Positions 1 through 7,318 of a stretch of DNA of 12,328 bases are shown here, in pieces. The notes beneath the pieces were generated by a model. The model was given only the letters and a program-made list of their open reading frames with translations. It was not told the DNA's origin and searched no databases. This DNA is from Candidatus Aenigmatarchaeota archaeon (GTDB taxonomy: Archaea; Aenigmatarchaeota; Aenigmatarchaeia; QMZP01), in the NCBI GenBank assembly GCA_016202725.1, contig JACQOD010000011.1:1-12328 (forward strand), read 5' to 3'. How positions within the stretch are numbered: the first letter of the stretch is position 1; each line of letters starts with the position of its first letter. The position numbers and the translations under genes were made by a program.

Positions 1-117
1 GGCGCGGAGTTCCTCACCTTCGGGAAGATCGGCGACCTCGCTGAGCATCGCAGCAGGGAGTTCACGCCCGCGTTCCTGTACCTGCTGGACTTCCTCCTGG
101 CGAAGGGCAAGCGGTAA
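1..117 (+). CDS. C-terminal end of an unidentified protein (5'-truncated)
   Basis: An open frame runs from the first base to a TAA at 115-117, giving 38 residues. The end is leucine- and phenylalanine-rich (FLYLLDFLLAKGKR) with a basic tail. Codon third positions are strongly G/C, as in the other real genes here, which is why I call it coding. The rest of the gene lies outside the window and I do not recognise the fragment. The hydrophobic stretch is interrupted by an Asp and could be an amphipathic C-terminal helix rather than a membrane segment. It converges on the radical SAM operon. Confidence 0.55.
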   Translation, partial: GAEFLTFGKIGDLAEHRSREFTPAFLYLLDFLLAKGKR

Positions 118-129
118 GGGTAGAGTGTG

Positions 130-150
130 CTTGCCCGTGGTGGGCGCAAG
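130..150 (+). terminator. Weak stem-loop after the truncated first gene
   Basis: CTTGC (130-134) pairs with GCAAG (146-150) and CC (135-136) with GG (143-144), leaving C145 bulged and a six-base loop. It sits 12 nt past the TAA. No T-tract follows, so it is a poor archaeal terminator and may only protect the 3' end. The remaining bases up to 243 show nothing else I can name. Confidence 0.25.
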
Positions 151-243
151 TACGGAAAATCGAGTGCCATCTCCCCTAGGGCAGAAATTCCTGAGCGGTC
201 TTGAACGCGGCGGCTGCCAGTTCCCTGCTGCGTCAGATGCCGT

Positions 244-1332
244 TCATACTGAACCCCCTTCCCAATAGAAGGGATCCCGCCCCAATCGGTCGCCGGTGAG
301 GTTGAGGGTGAGGGCGCGGCAGCCGTAGTGGAAGCCATCCGGGTCGTCTCCGTAGCGATGCCCTCGTATGGCCTGGATCTCGGGCAAGGCCATGATCTCC
401 CGAAGTGTCCTCTGCCGGACATTGGCGATGGGCTGCTCCGTGTACGCGCACGTCTGCACATCACCCATGGGCGTGATGCCAACGCCGGTCAGCACCACGG
501 TGCATCCCAGGGCCGCGATGGGATAGGAACGGTCCGCATCCCAGGTCAGCCCAAACTCATCCTCATCCAGTTCCCGCAGCCGGTGGAACAGTTCGCGCAC
601 CCGTGCAGGCTCGACTTCGAACCTCTCGCGGAACTCCTGGTAGCTCGCCGACCCGCGGGGTGGCGGAACCCATACCTGCACATAGGGGATGATGTTCTCC
701 TCCCTCCATTGTCGCCACATGTCCGGCAGCTCCGCATAGTTCGCCTTGCAGATGACCGTGTGAATGGCGAGGCGCGAAGGGGTTGTCTGGTTGAAGCCGG
801 CGTCCTTCAGGTAGCTGATTGCCCGCCGCAGTCGCTCGTCGGCCCGCGGGTTCCGCACGAGGGCGTTCTGGACCTGCGGATCGAGGCTGTTCTGCTTGGC
901 GATGATCGTCATGTCCATGTCATAGAGCCGACGGGCCATCTCAGGATCGATGGGAAGAGCGTTCGTGAAGGCAAGGACCGTGGCGCCGTGCTTGTTCACG
1001 TGCCGGATGAGGTCCTCCGCGGTGGTTTCCCTGCCTTGGAAGGACCCGCGATACAGCAATGGCTCCCCGTCCCCCACGAAGGAGACGCTCCTCAGCCCCA
1101 ACTCCGCAGCCTGATCAATGACGCCGGTGATCTCCTGGTAGGACAAGTGGTCGGGACGCAACTCCTTGTAGCTCTTGGGCGTCCCGTAGCAGTACACGCA
1201 GTCCAGGTTGCACGGGGTGGGGAGGCGCAGGCTCAGGGTGGCAACCTGGCCACGCTCGATGACCTCGCGGATCTCCTCCGGGCGCGAGACGCGGGGAAGC
1301 GTCGGAGCGGGTCGCAATGCCGGCTTATCCAT
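244..1332 (-). CDS. Radical SAM enzyme with a SPASM-like C-terminal region
   Basis: A 362-residue protein. The CX3CX2C motif at C41, C45 and C48 (PCNLDCVYCYG) should bind the 4Fe-4S cluster that cleaves S-adenosylmethionine. GDGEP near residues 88-91 fits the SAM-contacting GGE-type motif. Later cysteines C277, C295 and C338 lie in a segment ending GCRALTLNLTGD and then DP, which resembles the SPASM tail that holds an auxiliary cluster. That points to a substrate-modifying enzyme such as a peptide or small-molecule oxidoreductase. I chose the ATG at 1332, not the in-frame ATG at 1347, because GGGAGGAG lies directly before it. The start overlaps the upstream gene's TAA by 8 nt, so translation is probably coupled. 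It is the last gene of the minus-strand operon. Family membership is firm; the substrate is unknown. Confidence 0.88.
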   Translation of the reverse strand: MDKPALRPAPTLPRVSRPEEIREVIERGQVATLSLRLPTPCNLDCVYCYGTPKSYKELRPDHLSYQEITGVIDQAAELGLRSVSFVGDGEPLLYRGSFQGRETTAEDLIRHVNKHGATVLAFTNALPIDPEMARRLYDMDMTIIAKQNSLDPQVQNALVRNPRADERLRRAISYLKDAGFNQTTPSRLAIHTVICKANYAELPDMWRQWREENIIPYVQVWVPPPRGSASYQEFRERFEVEPARVRELFHRLRELDEDEFGLTWDADRSYPIAALGCTVVLTGVGITPMGDVQTCAYTEQPIANVRQRTLREIMALPEIQAIRGHRYGDDPDGFHYGCRALTLNLTGDRLGRDPFYWEGGSV

Positions 1333-2791
1333 GCTCCTCCCTCCCATGAACGCTCTCTGTCAAGGCGCGGCTCTGGCTGAGCACCGCCTGCTCATTGGGA
1401 TATCGCTCGTGGAAGACGCCGAGGACGTCGTCCCCCGTCTCCCGGCTTGCGGCCTCGAAGTCGGCGAAGCTGCTCCGCGTGATCTGCATGCCGAACTCTG
1501 CCGGGTTCAGATGGATGGGGCTGCCGGGCTCAAGGTAGAGCGGCGGACCGGCGAGGTTCCGGTCCGGCCGGGCATCGTACTCCTTCGCGAAGACGCCTGG
1601 ATACCGCTCAGCGAGCCTGCGGCCCAGGGCTATCGTCTCTTCGCGGTCTTGTTCGGTTTCCCACGGGAGGCCGGTAATGAAGTAGCACATCCCTGCCATG
1701 CCCCGCCGCGCGAGTTCCCCGAAGAAGGCCTCGAGTTCCGCATTGGAGTAGAAGGGGGGCTTCCCGTGGCCGCGGGAGATGAGTTCCCGGCGGAGCCGTT
1801 CGGAGCCGCTGTCCGGGCTGATGACGACCTCGACTCCGGACGAGGCGCCTGCCATCGCATCAAGAAGGTCTCCCGGCAGGGGACCGCTCCATGCGCTGAA
1901 CATGATGTCCGCCTCCAGAGGGGAAAGGCCCCTGAAGATCTCGTGGTAGAAGCTGCGGGAGGGGTCCGGATCGAAGTCGAGGTACAGCCTCCCGGCCCCG
2001 GCCTCGACCAGGGCAACCATGTCCTCGACGACGTCCGTGGGCTCGCGGAAGGCCACCCGCTTGCGACCTGAGAGCAGCCGGTGGGCGTCCCGGCTCCCGC
2101 CGCAGTACACGCAGTTATTGCGGCAGCCCTTGCCCAGGTAGATATCCACCTCACCCTTCCCTATGTCATGCCCGACCATGCCCTCGATGCCCGGCACGGA
2201 GGTGCGGATTCCCCCGCGTTGAAGATACTGTGGCCAGTCATCCACAAAGTCGGTCACCGGCCGCGGAAGGCGGACCCGTGGAAGAGCCTCTGCAGGCGTG
2301 CGAAGGGGTCGGCGTATGAACTGGCCGGTGCTGCCCAGGTAGGACACGCCGACCTCGGGAAGCTCATGGTCCCGCAAGTAGCGCTCGAACGTCTCCTCTC
2401 CATCTCCCCGGATGATGGCAGTCGGGAGGTACGCCGGGGCTCGCGCAGCGGCCCAAGTCAGGATCTGCTCATCGAACAAGGAGGCCGTGTAGCCGCCGAG
2501 GAATACTGGCAGGTCAGGCGAATGCCGGCGGACCGCAGCCACCATCTCGAGAGCGGTGGAGCAATGGGTGTGCCACGTCAGGTTCACGCCCACGGCCTCA
2601 GGAGCATATGCGTTCAGTTTCTCTCGCACGAACTCGCCAATCTCCCCGCGATAGCCGTTCAGATGGCAGATGTGCACCTCCTGGCCACGCTCCCGCAAGT
2701 ACATGCCGAGCGCCATCAGGCCGTTGGCGATGGCCCCAAAGCGCCCGCCTGTCCTACTAAGGACTGCTGGCTGCAGCAAGAGCACGGACAT
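1325..2791 (-). CDS. Cobalamin-binding-domain radical SAM enzyme (class B type)
   Basis: A 488-residue protein. Residues 1-140 look like the B12-binding Rossmann domain found at the front of class B radical SAM proteins: LMALGMYLRERGQEVHI, then VGVNLTW, VFLGGYTAS (97-104) and GDGEETFERYL. The base-off DxHxxG motif is absent, as is common in this class. The radical SAM core follows with C223, C227 and C230 (GCRNNCVYCGG), then SPDSGSERLRR and a FITGLPWET segment typical of the barrel. Members include C- and P-methyltransferases and ring-rearranging enzymes, so methylation is possible but not shown. The frame stays open to 3043, but the ATG at 2791 follows a near-ideal AAAGGAGGG, and residues upstream of it overlap the ThDP gene in another frame. 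The real overlap with that gene is 35 nt. Confidence 0.88.
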   Translation of the reverse strand: MSVLLLQPAVLSRTGGRFGAIANGLMALGMYLRERGQEVHICHLNGYRGEIGEFVREKLNAYAPEAVGVNLTWHTHCSTALEMVAAVRRHSPDLPVFLGGYTASLFDEQILTWAAARAPAYLPTAIIRGDGEETFERYLRDHELPEVGVSYLGSTGQFIRRPLRTPAEALPRVRLPRPVTDFVDDWPQYLQRGGIRTSVPGIEGMVGHDIGKGEVDIYLGKGCRNNCVYCGGSRDAHRLLSGRKRVAFREPTDVVEDMVALVEAGAGRLYLDFDPDPSRSFYHEIFRGLSPLEADIMFSAWSGPLPGDLLDAMAGASSGVEVVISPDSGSERLRRELISRGHGKPPFYSNAELEAFFGELARRGMAGMCYFITGLPWETEQDREETIALGRRLAERYPGVFAKEYDARPDRNLAGPPLYLEPGSPIHLNPAEFGMQITRSSFADFEAASRETGDDVLGVFHERYPNEQAVLSQSRALTESVHGREEHG

Positions 2792-4394
2792 GCTCCCTCC
2801 TTTGGAAGAACGGCGAGTAGGAAACAGGCACTTCAAGCAGGCGCGGGCCTCGCCGCGCGAGAAAGCTCTGGATTCCTGAGACTGCCCGTCCATCCGCGCC
2901 TGGGCGTGAGCCGACCAGACCGTTCGCCTCGGCGAGCATGGCGAAGTCGACCGCCCCGAACTCGATGTGTGGGGCAGCCTCTCCTGGCCAGCCTCTGACA
3001 TGGTAGTAGCGGATGAGCTCATAGGCCTGGTTCGTAAGAACAATGATCCCGATATCCAGGTCTAGGCGTGCCACGGTCTCCAAGTCTGCGGCGGCAATCT
3101 GCATCCCCCCATCCCCCGTCACCAGCACGATCCGTTCTCCTGGGCAGGCGCAGGCCGCGCCGATGGCAGCGCCCAGGCCCCAGCCCATGGCGCCGAGGCC
3201 GTTAGAAGAGAGGAAGCGAAGCTTGGCCCGTGTTTGCAAGAGCAGTCCCAGGTATTGCTTGTACAGCCCGACATCAGACACGATGACGGAACCGTCGGGC
3301 AAGGATTCCAGCCCTGCGAGCAAAGAGCGCGGGTCAAGGCTTTCTCTATTCTGTCCTGGCGTTCGAAGGGGCTCTATCAGCGAGCCGATCTTCCGGGAGA
3401 GGGCGTGTATCCGTCGGAGCCGCTCCCTATTCTCGGGAACCGCATTCAGCAGCAAGGCAAGGGCCCGCTCAAGGTCGCCGCGGGTTCTATTGTTCGCTTC
3501 AATCGGGGGGAAGTGAATGACTCGCGCGGCCCGAGGGAAGCAGCGACGGAAATCCACACCATCGGACGGAGCGACCCCTACGGCAAGGACTAAGTCCACC
3601 TCCTGGAATGCCTCACTGAAGGAGACGCGGAAGAGGTCCTCCAAGTACTCATTCACCGTTGCGAGGAAGCAGGGGTCGCGCTCGTCGAACGCCCCCTTCC
3701 CGCTATAGGTGGATGCAAGCCCGATCCCCGCGTTCCGCGCCAGTCGCTGCATGGCGGGTGCGCCGCCTTCTCGAAGGCCGTCCGCTCCCGTTACGATGAC
3801 GGGAATGGAGCTTGCCATGATGGCCTCACGTGCATCCTGAAGGGCCTGCGGGATCCAATCCGCCTTTGTAACGCGTTGGATTCCGGCGTCATGTGTCGGC
3901 GCTTCCGCCGAAAAGAGGTCGATCGGAATGCTTACCAGGACCGGACCGGCAGGTGGACGCGTGGCTTCATCGAGGGCGTATGCGATGAGGGAGCGGATTT
4001 CTCTACCTGTCTTGGCTTCAAAGGCACCTTTGGTGAGTGGAGCAGCCACGCGAAGGTTGGGGACCCGCTGGTGGGCGTTGCTCGCCGGCGCAGAGAGTTC
4101 GGCCTGGCTCACGATAGCCAGCAGAGGCGAGCGGTCGGACCAGGCGGACGCCACCCCGGTGAGGAGATTGGTGAGGCCCGGACCGAGCGTGGCCATGCAT
4201 ACCCCGGGCGTCCCGGTGAGCCTCCCATAGGCGTCAGCGGCGAATCCCGCATTCCGCTCGTCCCGCATGACCACGAAACGGGGGCAGCTGCCTCGCGCGG
4301 GCCGAACCGCGCCAGCCTCGCGCCCGAGCATACCGAACACCCATTCGATGCCCTGGGCTCCAAGCTCTCTGAAGAGATGGTCGCTCGCCTTCAT
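2757..4394 (-). CDS. ThDP-dependent enzyme of the acetolactate synthase/decarboxylase superfamily
   Basis: A full-length 545-residue protein with the three ThDP-enzyme domains. The N-terminal PYR domain has the catalytic glutamate E46 (RDERNAGFAADAYGRLTG) and GPGLTNLLTG. A central NAD/FAD-type Rossmann domain spans roughly 185-320. The C-terminal PP domain carries NGLGAMGWGLGAA and the metal/diphosphate motif GDGG (427-430) with N455. The usual NN pair is NQ here. Such enzymes decarboxylate 2-oxo acids or join the resulting aldehyde unit to an acceptor. The absence of ilvN, ilvC or other branched-chain genes, and the radical SAM partners, argue against housekeeping acetolactate synthase. ATG 4394 follows GAGGG. 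It is the first gene of the operon and is divergent from the TrmB-like gene. Superfamily is certain, substrate unknown. Confidence 0.88.
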   Translation of the reverse strand: MKASDHLFRELGAQGIEWVFGMLGREAGAVRPARGSCPRFVVMRDERNAGFAADAYGRLTGTPGVCMATLGPGLTNLLTGVASAWSDRSPLLAIVSQAELSAPASNAHQRVPNLRVAAPLTKGAFEAKTGREIRSLIAYALDEATRPPAGPVLVSIPIDLFSAEAPTHDAGIQRVTKADWIPQALQDAREAIMASSIPVIVTGADGLREGGAPAMQRLARNAGIGLASTYSGKGAFDERDPCFLATVNEYLEDLFRVSFSEAFQEVDLVLAVGVAPSDGVDFRRCFPRAARVIHFPPIEANNRTRGDLERALALLLNAVPENRERLRRIHALSRKIGSLIEPLRTPGQNRESLDPRSLLAGLESLPDGSVIVSDVGLYKQYLGLLLQTRAKLRFLSSNGLGAMGWGLGAAIGAACACPGERIVLVTGDGGMQIAAADLETVARLDLDIGIIVLTNQAYELIRYYHVRGWPGEAAPHIEFGAVDFAMLAEANGLVGSRPGADGRAVSGIQSFLARRGPRLLEVPVSYSPFFQRREHVRALAAASSP

Positions 4395-4431
4395 GCAATC
4401 CCTCTATCTATACTTGGCAAACAGTGGCTAG

Positions 4432-4441
4432 AACATGTGTT
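4432..4441. promoter_or_regulatory. Candidate operator between regulator and ThDP operon
   Basis: AACATGTGTT contains AACA and TGTT arms around a two-base centre. It lies inside a wider imperfect symmetry with TGGC at 4425-4428 and GGCCA at 4445-4449. It sits between the two divergent start codons, close to where minus-strand transcription would begin if the 4469-4476 TATA also serves that strand. Binding of the adjacent TrmB-like protein is an inference from position only. Confidence 0.3.
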
Positions 4442-4468
4442 GTTGGCCAGCAGACGAAGGGAGAAGAC

Positions 4469-4476
4469 ATATATTT
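4469..4476. promoter_or_regulatory. TATA element for the TrmB-like gene, possibly bidirectional
   Basis: ATATATTT ends 21 nt before ATG 4498, the same spacing seen at four other genes in the window, so a leaderless plus-strand transcript is expected. The complement reads AAATATAT and could place a minus-strand start near 4445-4450, giving the ThDP operon a leader of about 55 nt with a GAGGG ribosome site. A second A/T run at 4405-4412 is only 10 nt from the ThDP ATG, too close to be its only promoter. Confidence 0.5.
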
Positions 4477-4497
4477 CCGGCTGCTGTACAGGAAGCT

Positions 4498-5253
4498 ATG
4501 AAGACAAGCCTTTTGGAACGAGCCCTCCGGGAGGTCGGACTGTCTCCAGTGGAAGCACGTTGTTACCTTAGCCTTCTACAACGAGGTCCCCAGTCCGCTG
4601 GTGAACTCGCGAAGTTTACCGGCCTCAACCGTTCCCACTGCTATGAGGTTCTGGGTAGGCTCTGGAACCTTGGATTGGTATGCACGTCACTTCCGCAAAG
4701 TTCGCCTTCCCGCTACGTCGTTAGTTCACCCGAGGTGCTCCGGTCGAAGTGGAAGAGGAAGGCCCGTTTCGTTGAGGGCGTCCTTGGCGCCCTCAAATCA
4801 ATCGGCGACACGCCGCCGCTGGAAGGCGACACCCGCTTCTCCATCTATGACGGCATCGGGGGACTCAAGGTCGTTCTTGAAGATCTCATCAGCCAAGGGA
4901 AGCCGTACTACGTGCTTGGGTTTGCCGGAGCAGTGGCTGAAACGCTCCAACAGGGAGGATACAAGGCCTTTCAGAAGCGGAGAGTCGCGGCTGGAATCCG
5001 CCGGCATCTGATTGCAGAGCGGCAGCGCGCGCGCGAGGAAGTGATCCATCAACCATTCTCTCAGGTCCGCTTCCTCCCTCCCGGCGTCCACCTACCGATC
5101 GGTTCCTGGACCTATGGGGACCGCACGGTGCTCTTCATACCGGGTCTACATCCTACGATCATGCTTGTCGAAGGCCTGGGCTTCAGCGAGACGTATCGGA
5201 CCTATTTCAACTTACTATGGTCTGTGTGTTCGGACGCCCACCCGTCCCCATAG
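4498..5253 (+). CDS. TrmB-family transcriptional regulator
   Basis: A 251-residue protein. Residues about 5-70 form a winged helix-turn-helix of the TrmB type: LREVGLSPVEARCYLSLL, then SAGELAKFTGLNRSHCYEVL, then a wing ending SRYVV. A charged linker follows (SKWKRKARFVEGVLGAL), and then a C-terminal effector region with FSIYDGIGGLKVVLEDLI and a QKRRVAAGIRRHLI segment typical of the family's ligand-binding part. TrmB proteins are archaeal repressors or activators that respond to sugars or other small molecules. The frame extends upstream to 4435, but ATG 4498 has a TATA ending 21 nt before it and a weak AGGAA, so I prefer it. It diverges from the ThDP/radical SAM operon, which makes that operon its most likely target. 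The effector is unknown. Confidence 0.85.
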   Translation: MKTSLLERALREVGLSPVEARCYLSLLQRGPQSAGELAKFTGLNRSHCYEVLGRLWNLGLVCTSLPQSSPSRYVVSSPEVLRSKWKRKARFVEGVLGALKSIGDTPPLEGDTRFSIYDGIGGLKVVLEDLISQGKPYYVLGFAGAVAETLQQGGYKAFQKRRVAAGIRRHLIAERQRAREEVIHQPFSQVRFLPPGVHLPIGSWTYGDRTVLFIPGLHPTIMLVEGLGFSETYRTYFNLLWSVCSDAHPSP

Positions 5254-5368
5254 AATATGCTGATTCATCAGGCACGCATAGGCACTCATTCCGAAGAACC
5301 TAATTCCTCCTTTGAGTGGTCGACGGATTTCATATGGGCGTATGGCACCTTCGGTCTCATCCCCTGGC

Positions 5369-6013
5369 CTACACCAAGACCGACGGCGCGAATCCCCGCA
5401 CGAACGCTTCCGCATCCTCCCGGGTGCCTTCGCCCGCGCCCCAGTGGATGGGAATCGCCACGCCGGGCTTGATGGTTTCCGCGGCCTGGATGGCCTCGAC
5501 CGCGCCCATCACCGTCTTGCCCGAGACGGGGAGGAGGGCGACGTCGATCTTGCCCAGCCGCTGCATCTCCGGCAGGACGTCCGTGTCCCCGGCGTGGTAG
5601 ATTCGTTTCCCTCCCAGGGTGACCACGAACCCCATCCCCTCGTCGTCCCGGGGGTGGCGCGGCCTGCCCGAGGCCTGGTCCGTGGCGGGCGTGGCCGCGG
5701 CAACGGTCTCCACCGTGAACCCCTCGCCTTCATAGGCCTCCTGGGGACCCAGGACGACCAAATGGTCCAGCGGGTCCAGCTGGAGGAGGGGGGGATGGGA
5801 CACCGGGCCGATGATCACCGTGGTCCCGGGGGCGAGGAGCTTCTGGATGTCCGGCAGGCTGAGGTGGGAGGGATGGTCGTGCGTGACCAGGATGACATCC
5901 GCGGGCTCGGGAGCCGGGACCTGGAAGGGGTCCACGTAGACCACCAGCCCCTCCGCCTGCAGGCGCACGCACGCGTGCGCAATCCGCTGGATATCAATGC
6001 CTTCCACGATCAT
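5369..6013 (-). CDS. MBL-fold metallo-hydrolase (UPF0173/UlaG-like)
   Basis: A 214-residue protein with the metallo-beta-lactamase fold in its short, UlaG-like form. Metal-site residues visible are H45, H47 and H50 (THDHPSH), H120 (RHPRDDEGMGFVV), D143 (YHAGDTD) and H190 (IPIHWG). The usual motif is HxHxDH. Here position 49 is serine instead of aspartate, so one ligand of the second metal site is missing or replaced. Family members hydrolyse lactones, thioesters or phosphoesters, and many are uncharacterised. ATG 6013 follows GAGGAACT. The gene lies 46 nt after aIF2 gamma on the same strand with a strong hairpin between, so it is probably read through from that promoter at reduced level. No separate TATA box of the common type is seen. 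Fold is clear, substrate is not. Confidence 0.85.
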   Translation of the reverse strand: MIVEGIDIQRIAHACVRLQAEGLVVYVDPFQVPAPEPADVILVTHDHPSHLSLPDIQKLLAPGTTVIIGPVSHPPLLQLDPLDHLVVLGPQEAYEGEGFTVETVAAATPATDQASGRPRHPRDDEGMGFVVTLGGKRIYHAGDTDVLPEMQRLGKIDVALLPVSGKTVMGAVEAIQAAETIKPGVAIPIHWGAGEGTREDAEAFVRGFAPSVLV

Positions 6014-6022
6014 AGTTCCTCA

Positions 6023-6057
6023 GTCTGGCAGGGCACCGGCCAATGGGTGCCCCAGAC
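6023..6057 (-). terminator. Strong bulged hairpin between aIF2 gamma and the MBL gene
   Basis: Stem of 7 bp (6031-6037 with 6046-6052, GGGCACC/GGTGCCC) extended by 5 bp (6023-6027 with 6053-6057, GTCTG/CAGAC). There is a three-base bulge at 6028-6030 and an eight-base loop. It begins 3 nt past the aIF2 gamma TGA (6060-6062) and ends 9 nt before the MBL start, covering that gene's GAGG neighbourhood. No T-tract follows, so processing, 3'-end protection or attenuation is more likely than simple termination. Confidence 0.45.
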
Positions 6058-6059
6058 CC

Positions 6060-7259
6060 TCACTGCACCTCGCCCCAGCCGATGAGCCGCCAGCGGCCCA
6101 GGACCTGGCGGGAGATGGCCACCTTGTCCCCCTGCTCCGCGCAGACCGGGATCTTCAGCACCACCTTCGCCCTGCCCCCGCCGCCGGAAGTCACGCTCCC
6201 GACCGTGCGGGAGATGCCCACCGTGAGCATGAGGACGTCCCCGGCCTTGATCGGTTCGACCACCAGTTCCTCCCTGCTTCCCACCACCCGCTGGAGCAGG
6301 GCGGTCTTCAGCTCCATCTCCTGCCAGACCGGGGGGAGCTGCCCGGCCTTGCCGAGGACGTTGCCGACCAGGGTGTCGGATTTCGTCAGGGCAGGGTCCA
6401 GGCCAGTGGAGACGCCCAGCAGCCCGCCGGGGCCTGCTTCCTGGAGGGATTGCCCGGCCTTCTGGAGCCCCTGGATGGTCGTGGCCACGGGCTTGTACGC
6501 ATCCTTGACCTTGGCGCCCGGCCTGATCTCCACCTGATCGCCCGCGCGCAGGGTCCCCTGGACGAGGGAGCCCCCCAGCACCCCGCCCACGAGCTGGTCC
6601 GGCTGCATGCCGGGACGGTTGATGTCAAAGCTGCGGGCGATGAGCATGCGCACAGGCCTGGCCGGATCCCGGCGGGGGGTGGGGATGGTCTGCTCAATGG
6701 CATCGATCAGGAGATCCATGTTCAGGCGGTGCTGGGCAGAAACCGGGATGATCGGGGCCTTCTCCGCAACCGAGCCCTTCAGGAAGGCCTTGATCTGGAG
6801 GTGGTGCTCCCGGGCCTGCTCCGCGGAGACCAGGTCGACCTTGTTCTGGACCACCACGATGTTGCGGATGCCCACGATGTCCAGGGCCTGGAGGTGCTCC
6901 CGGGTCTGGGGCTGGGGGCACTTCTCCGTCGCCGAGATGACGAGCAGGGCCCCGTCCATGATCGCGGCCCCGGCCAGCATGGTGGTCATGAGGGTTTCGT
7001 GCCCGGGCGCGTCCACGATGGAGACGGTGCGAAGGGGCGTGGCCTTCCCACAGCAGCTGCCGGGGGCGTGGCCGTGCTGGGGGCACTGGAAGAAGGTCAC
7101 GTCCGCATACCCGAGCCGGATGGTGATGCCCCTCTTCACCTCTTCAGAGTGGGTGTCGGTCCACTTCCCGGTCAGGGCCTGGGTCAGGGTGGTCTTGCCG
7201 TGGTCCACGTGCCCGACCATGCCAACATTCACCGTAGGGAGCGCTACAGGAGCAGCCAT
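6060..7259 (-). CDS. eif2g: Translation initiation factor aIF2 subunit gamma
   Basis: A 399-residue GTPase that carries initiator Met-tRNA to the small ribosomal subunit as part of aIF2. G motifs are all present: GHVDHGKT (16-23), RGIT with T46, DAPGH (83-87), NKVD (139-142), followed by SAQ. Domains II and III follow with the family signatures SFDINRPG, VGGVLGGSLVQG, EIRPG, LPPVW and VCAEQGDKVAISRQ, ending RWRLIGWG. The zinc knuckle is unusual: C59-x2-H62 and C69-C70 replace the common CxxC...CxxC. A GTG at 7265 is in frame, but GAGGAG sits only one base before it, while ATG 7259 has proper spacing and a TATA 20 nt upstream. It shares a 59-bp divergent promoter region with tRNA-Lys. Confidence 0.97.
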   Translation of the reverse strand: MAAPVALPTVNVGMVGHVDHGKTTLTQALTGKWTDTHSEEVKRGITIRLGYADVTFFQCPQHGHAPGSCCGKATPLRTVSIVDAPGHETLMTTMLAGAAIMDGALLVISATEKCPQPQTREHLQALDIVGIRNIVVVQNKVDLVSAEQAREHHLQIKAFLKGSVAEKAPIIPVSAQHRLNMDLLIDAIEQTIPTPRRDPARPVRMLIARSFDINRPGMQPDQLVGGVLGGSLVQGTLRAGDQVEIRPGAKVKDAYKPVATTIQGLQKAGQSLQEAGPGGLLGVSTGLDPALTKSDTLVGNVLGKAGQLPPVWQEMELKTALLQRVVGSREELVVEPIKAGDVLMLTVGISRTVGSVTSGGGGRAKVVLKIPVCAEQGDKVAISRQVLGRWRLIGWGEVQ

Positions 7260-7279
7260 ACCCACTCTCCTCGCGCTGG

Positions 7280-7293
7280 TTTAAAAGCTTAAG
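7280..7293. promoter_or_regulatory. Divergent promoter for aIF2 gamma and tRNA-Lys
   Basis: TTTAAAAGCTTAAG holds three overlapping small palindromes (TTTAAA, AAGCTT, CTTAAG). On the minus strand the TTTTAAA part ends 20 nt before ATG 7259. On the plus strand the 3' part lies 25 nt before the first base of the tRNA. Both distances suit TATA-box use, so one A/T patch probably drives both transcripts. Confidence 0.6.
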
Positions 7294-7318
7294 AAGCAGC
7301 AGCCCCAGAGAGAAACAC

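Noticed and set aside
328..1380. Long plus-strand open frame opposite the radical SAM gene
   Set aside because: Mirror frame in GC-rich DNA. The product is rich in Pro, Arg and Gly with no motifs, while the minus strand encodes a clear enzyme.
2792..3043. In-frame 84-residue N-terminal extension of the B12 radical SAM enzyme
   Set aside because: It overlaps the conserved C-terminal part of the ThDP enzyme in another frame, has no B12-domain similarity, and a near-perfect ribosome site marks ATG 2791.
4405..4412. TATA box for the ThDP operon at 4405-4412
   Set aside because: It ends only 10 nt before the ATG; a start 25 nt downstream would fall inside the coding region and lose the conserved N-terminus.
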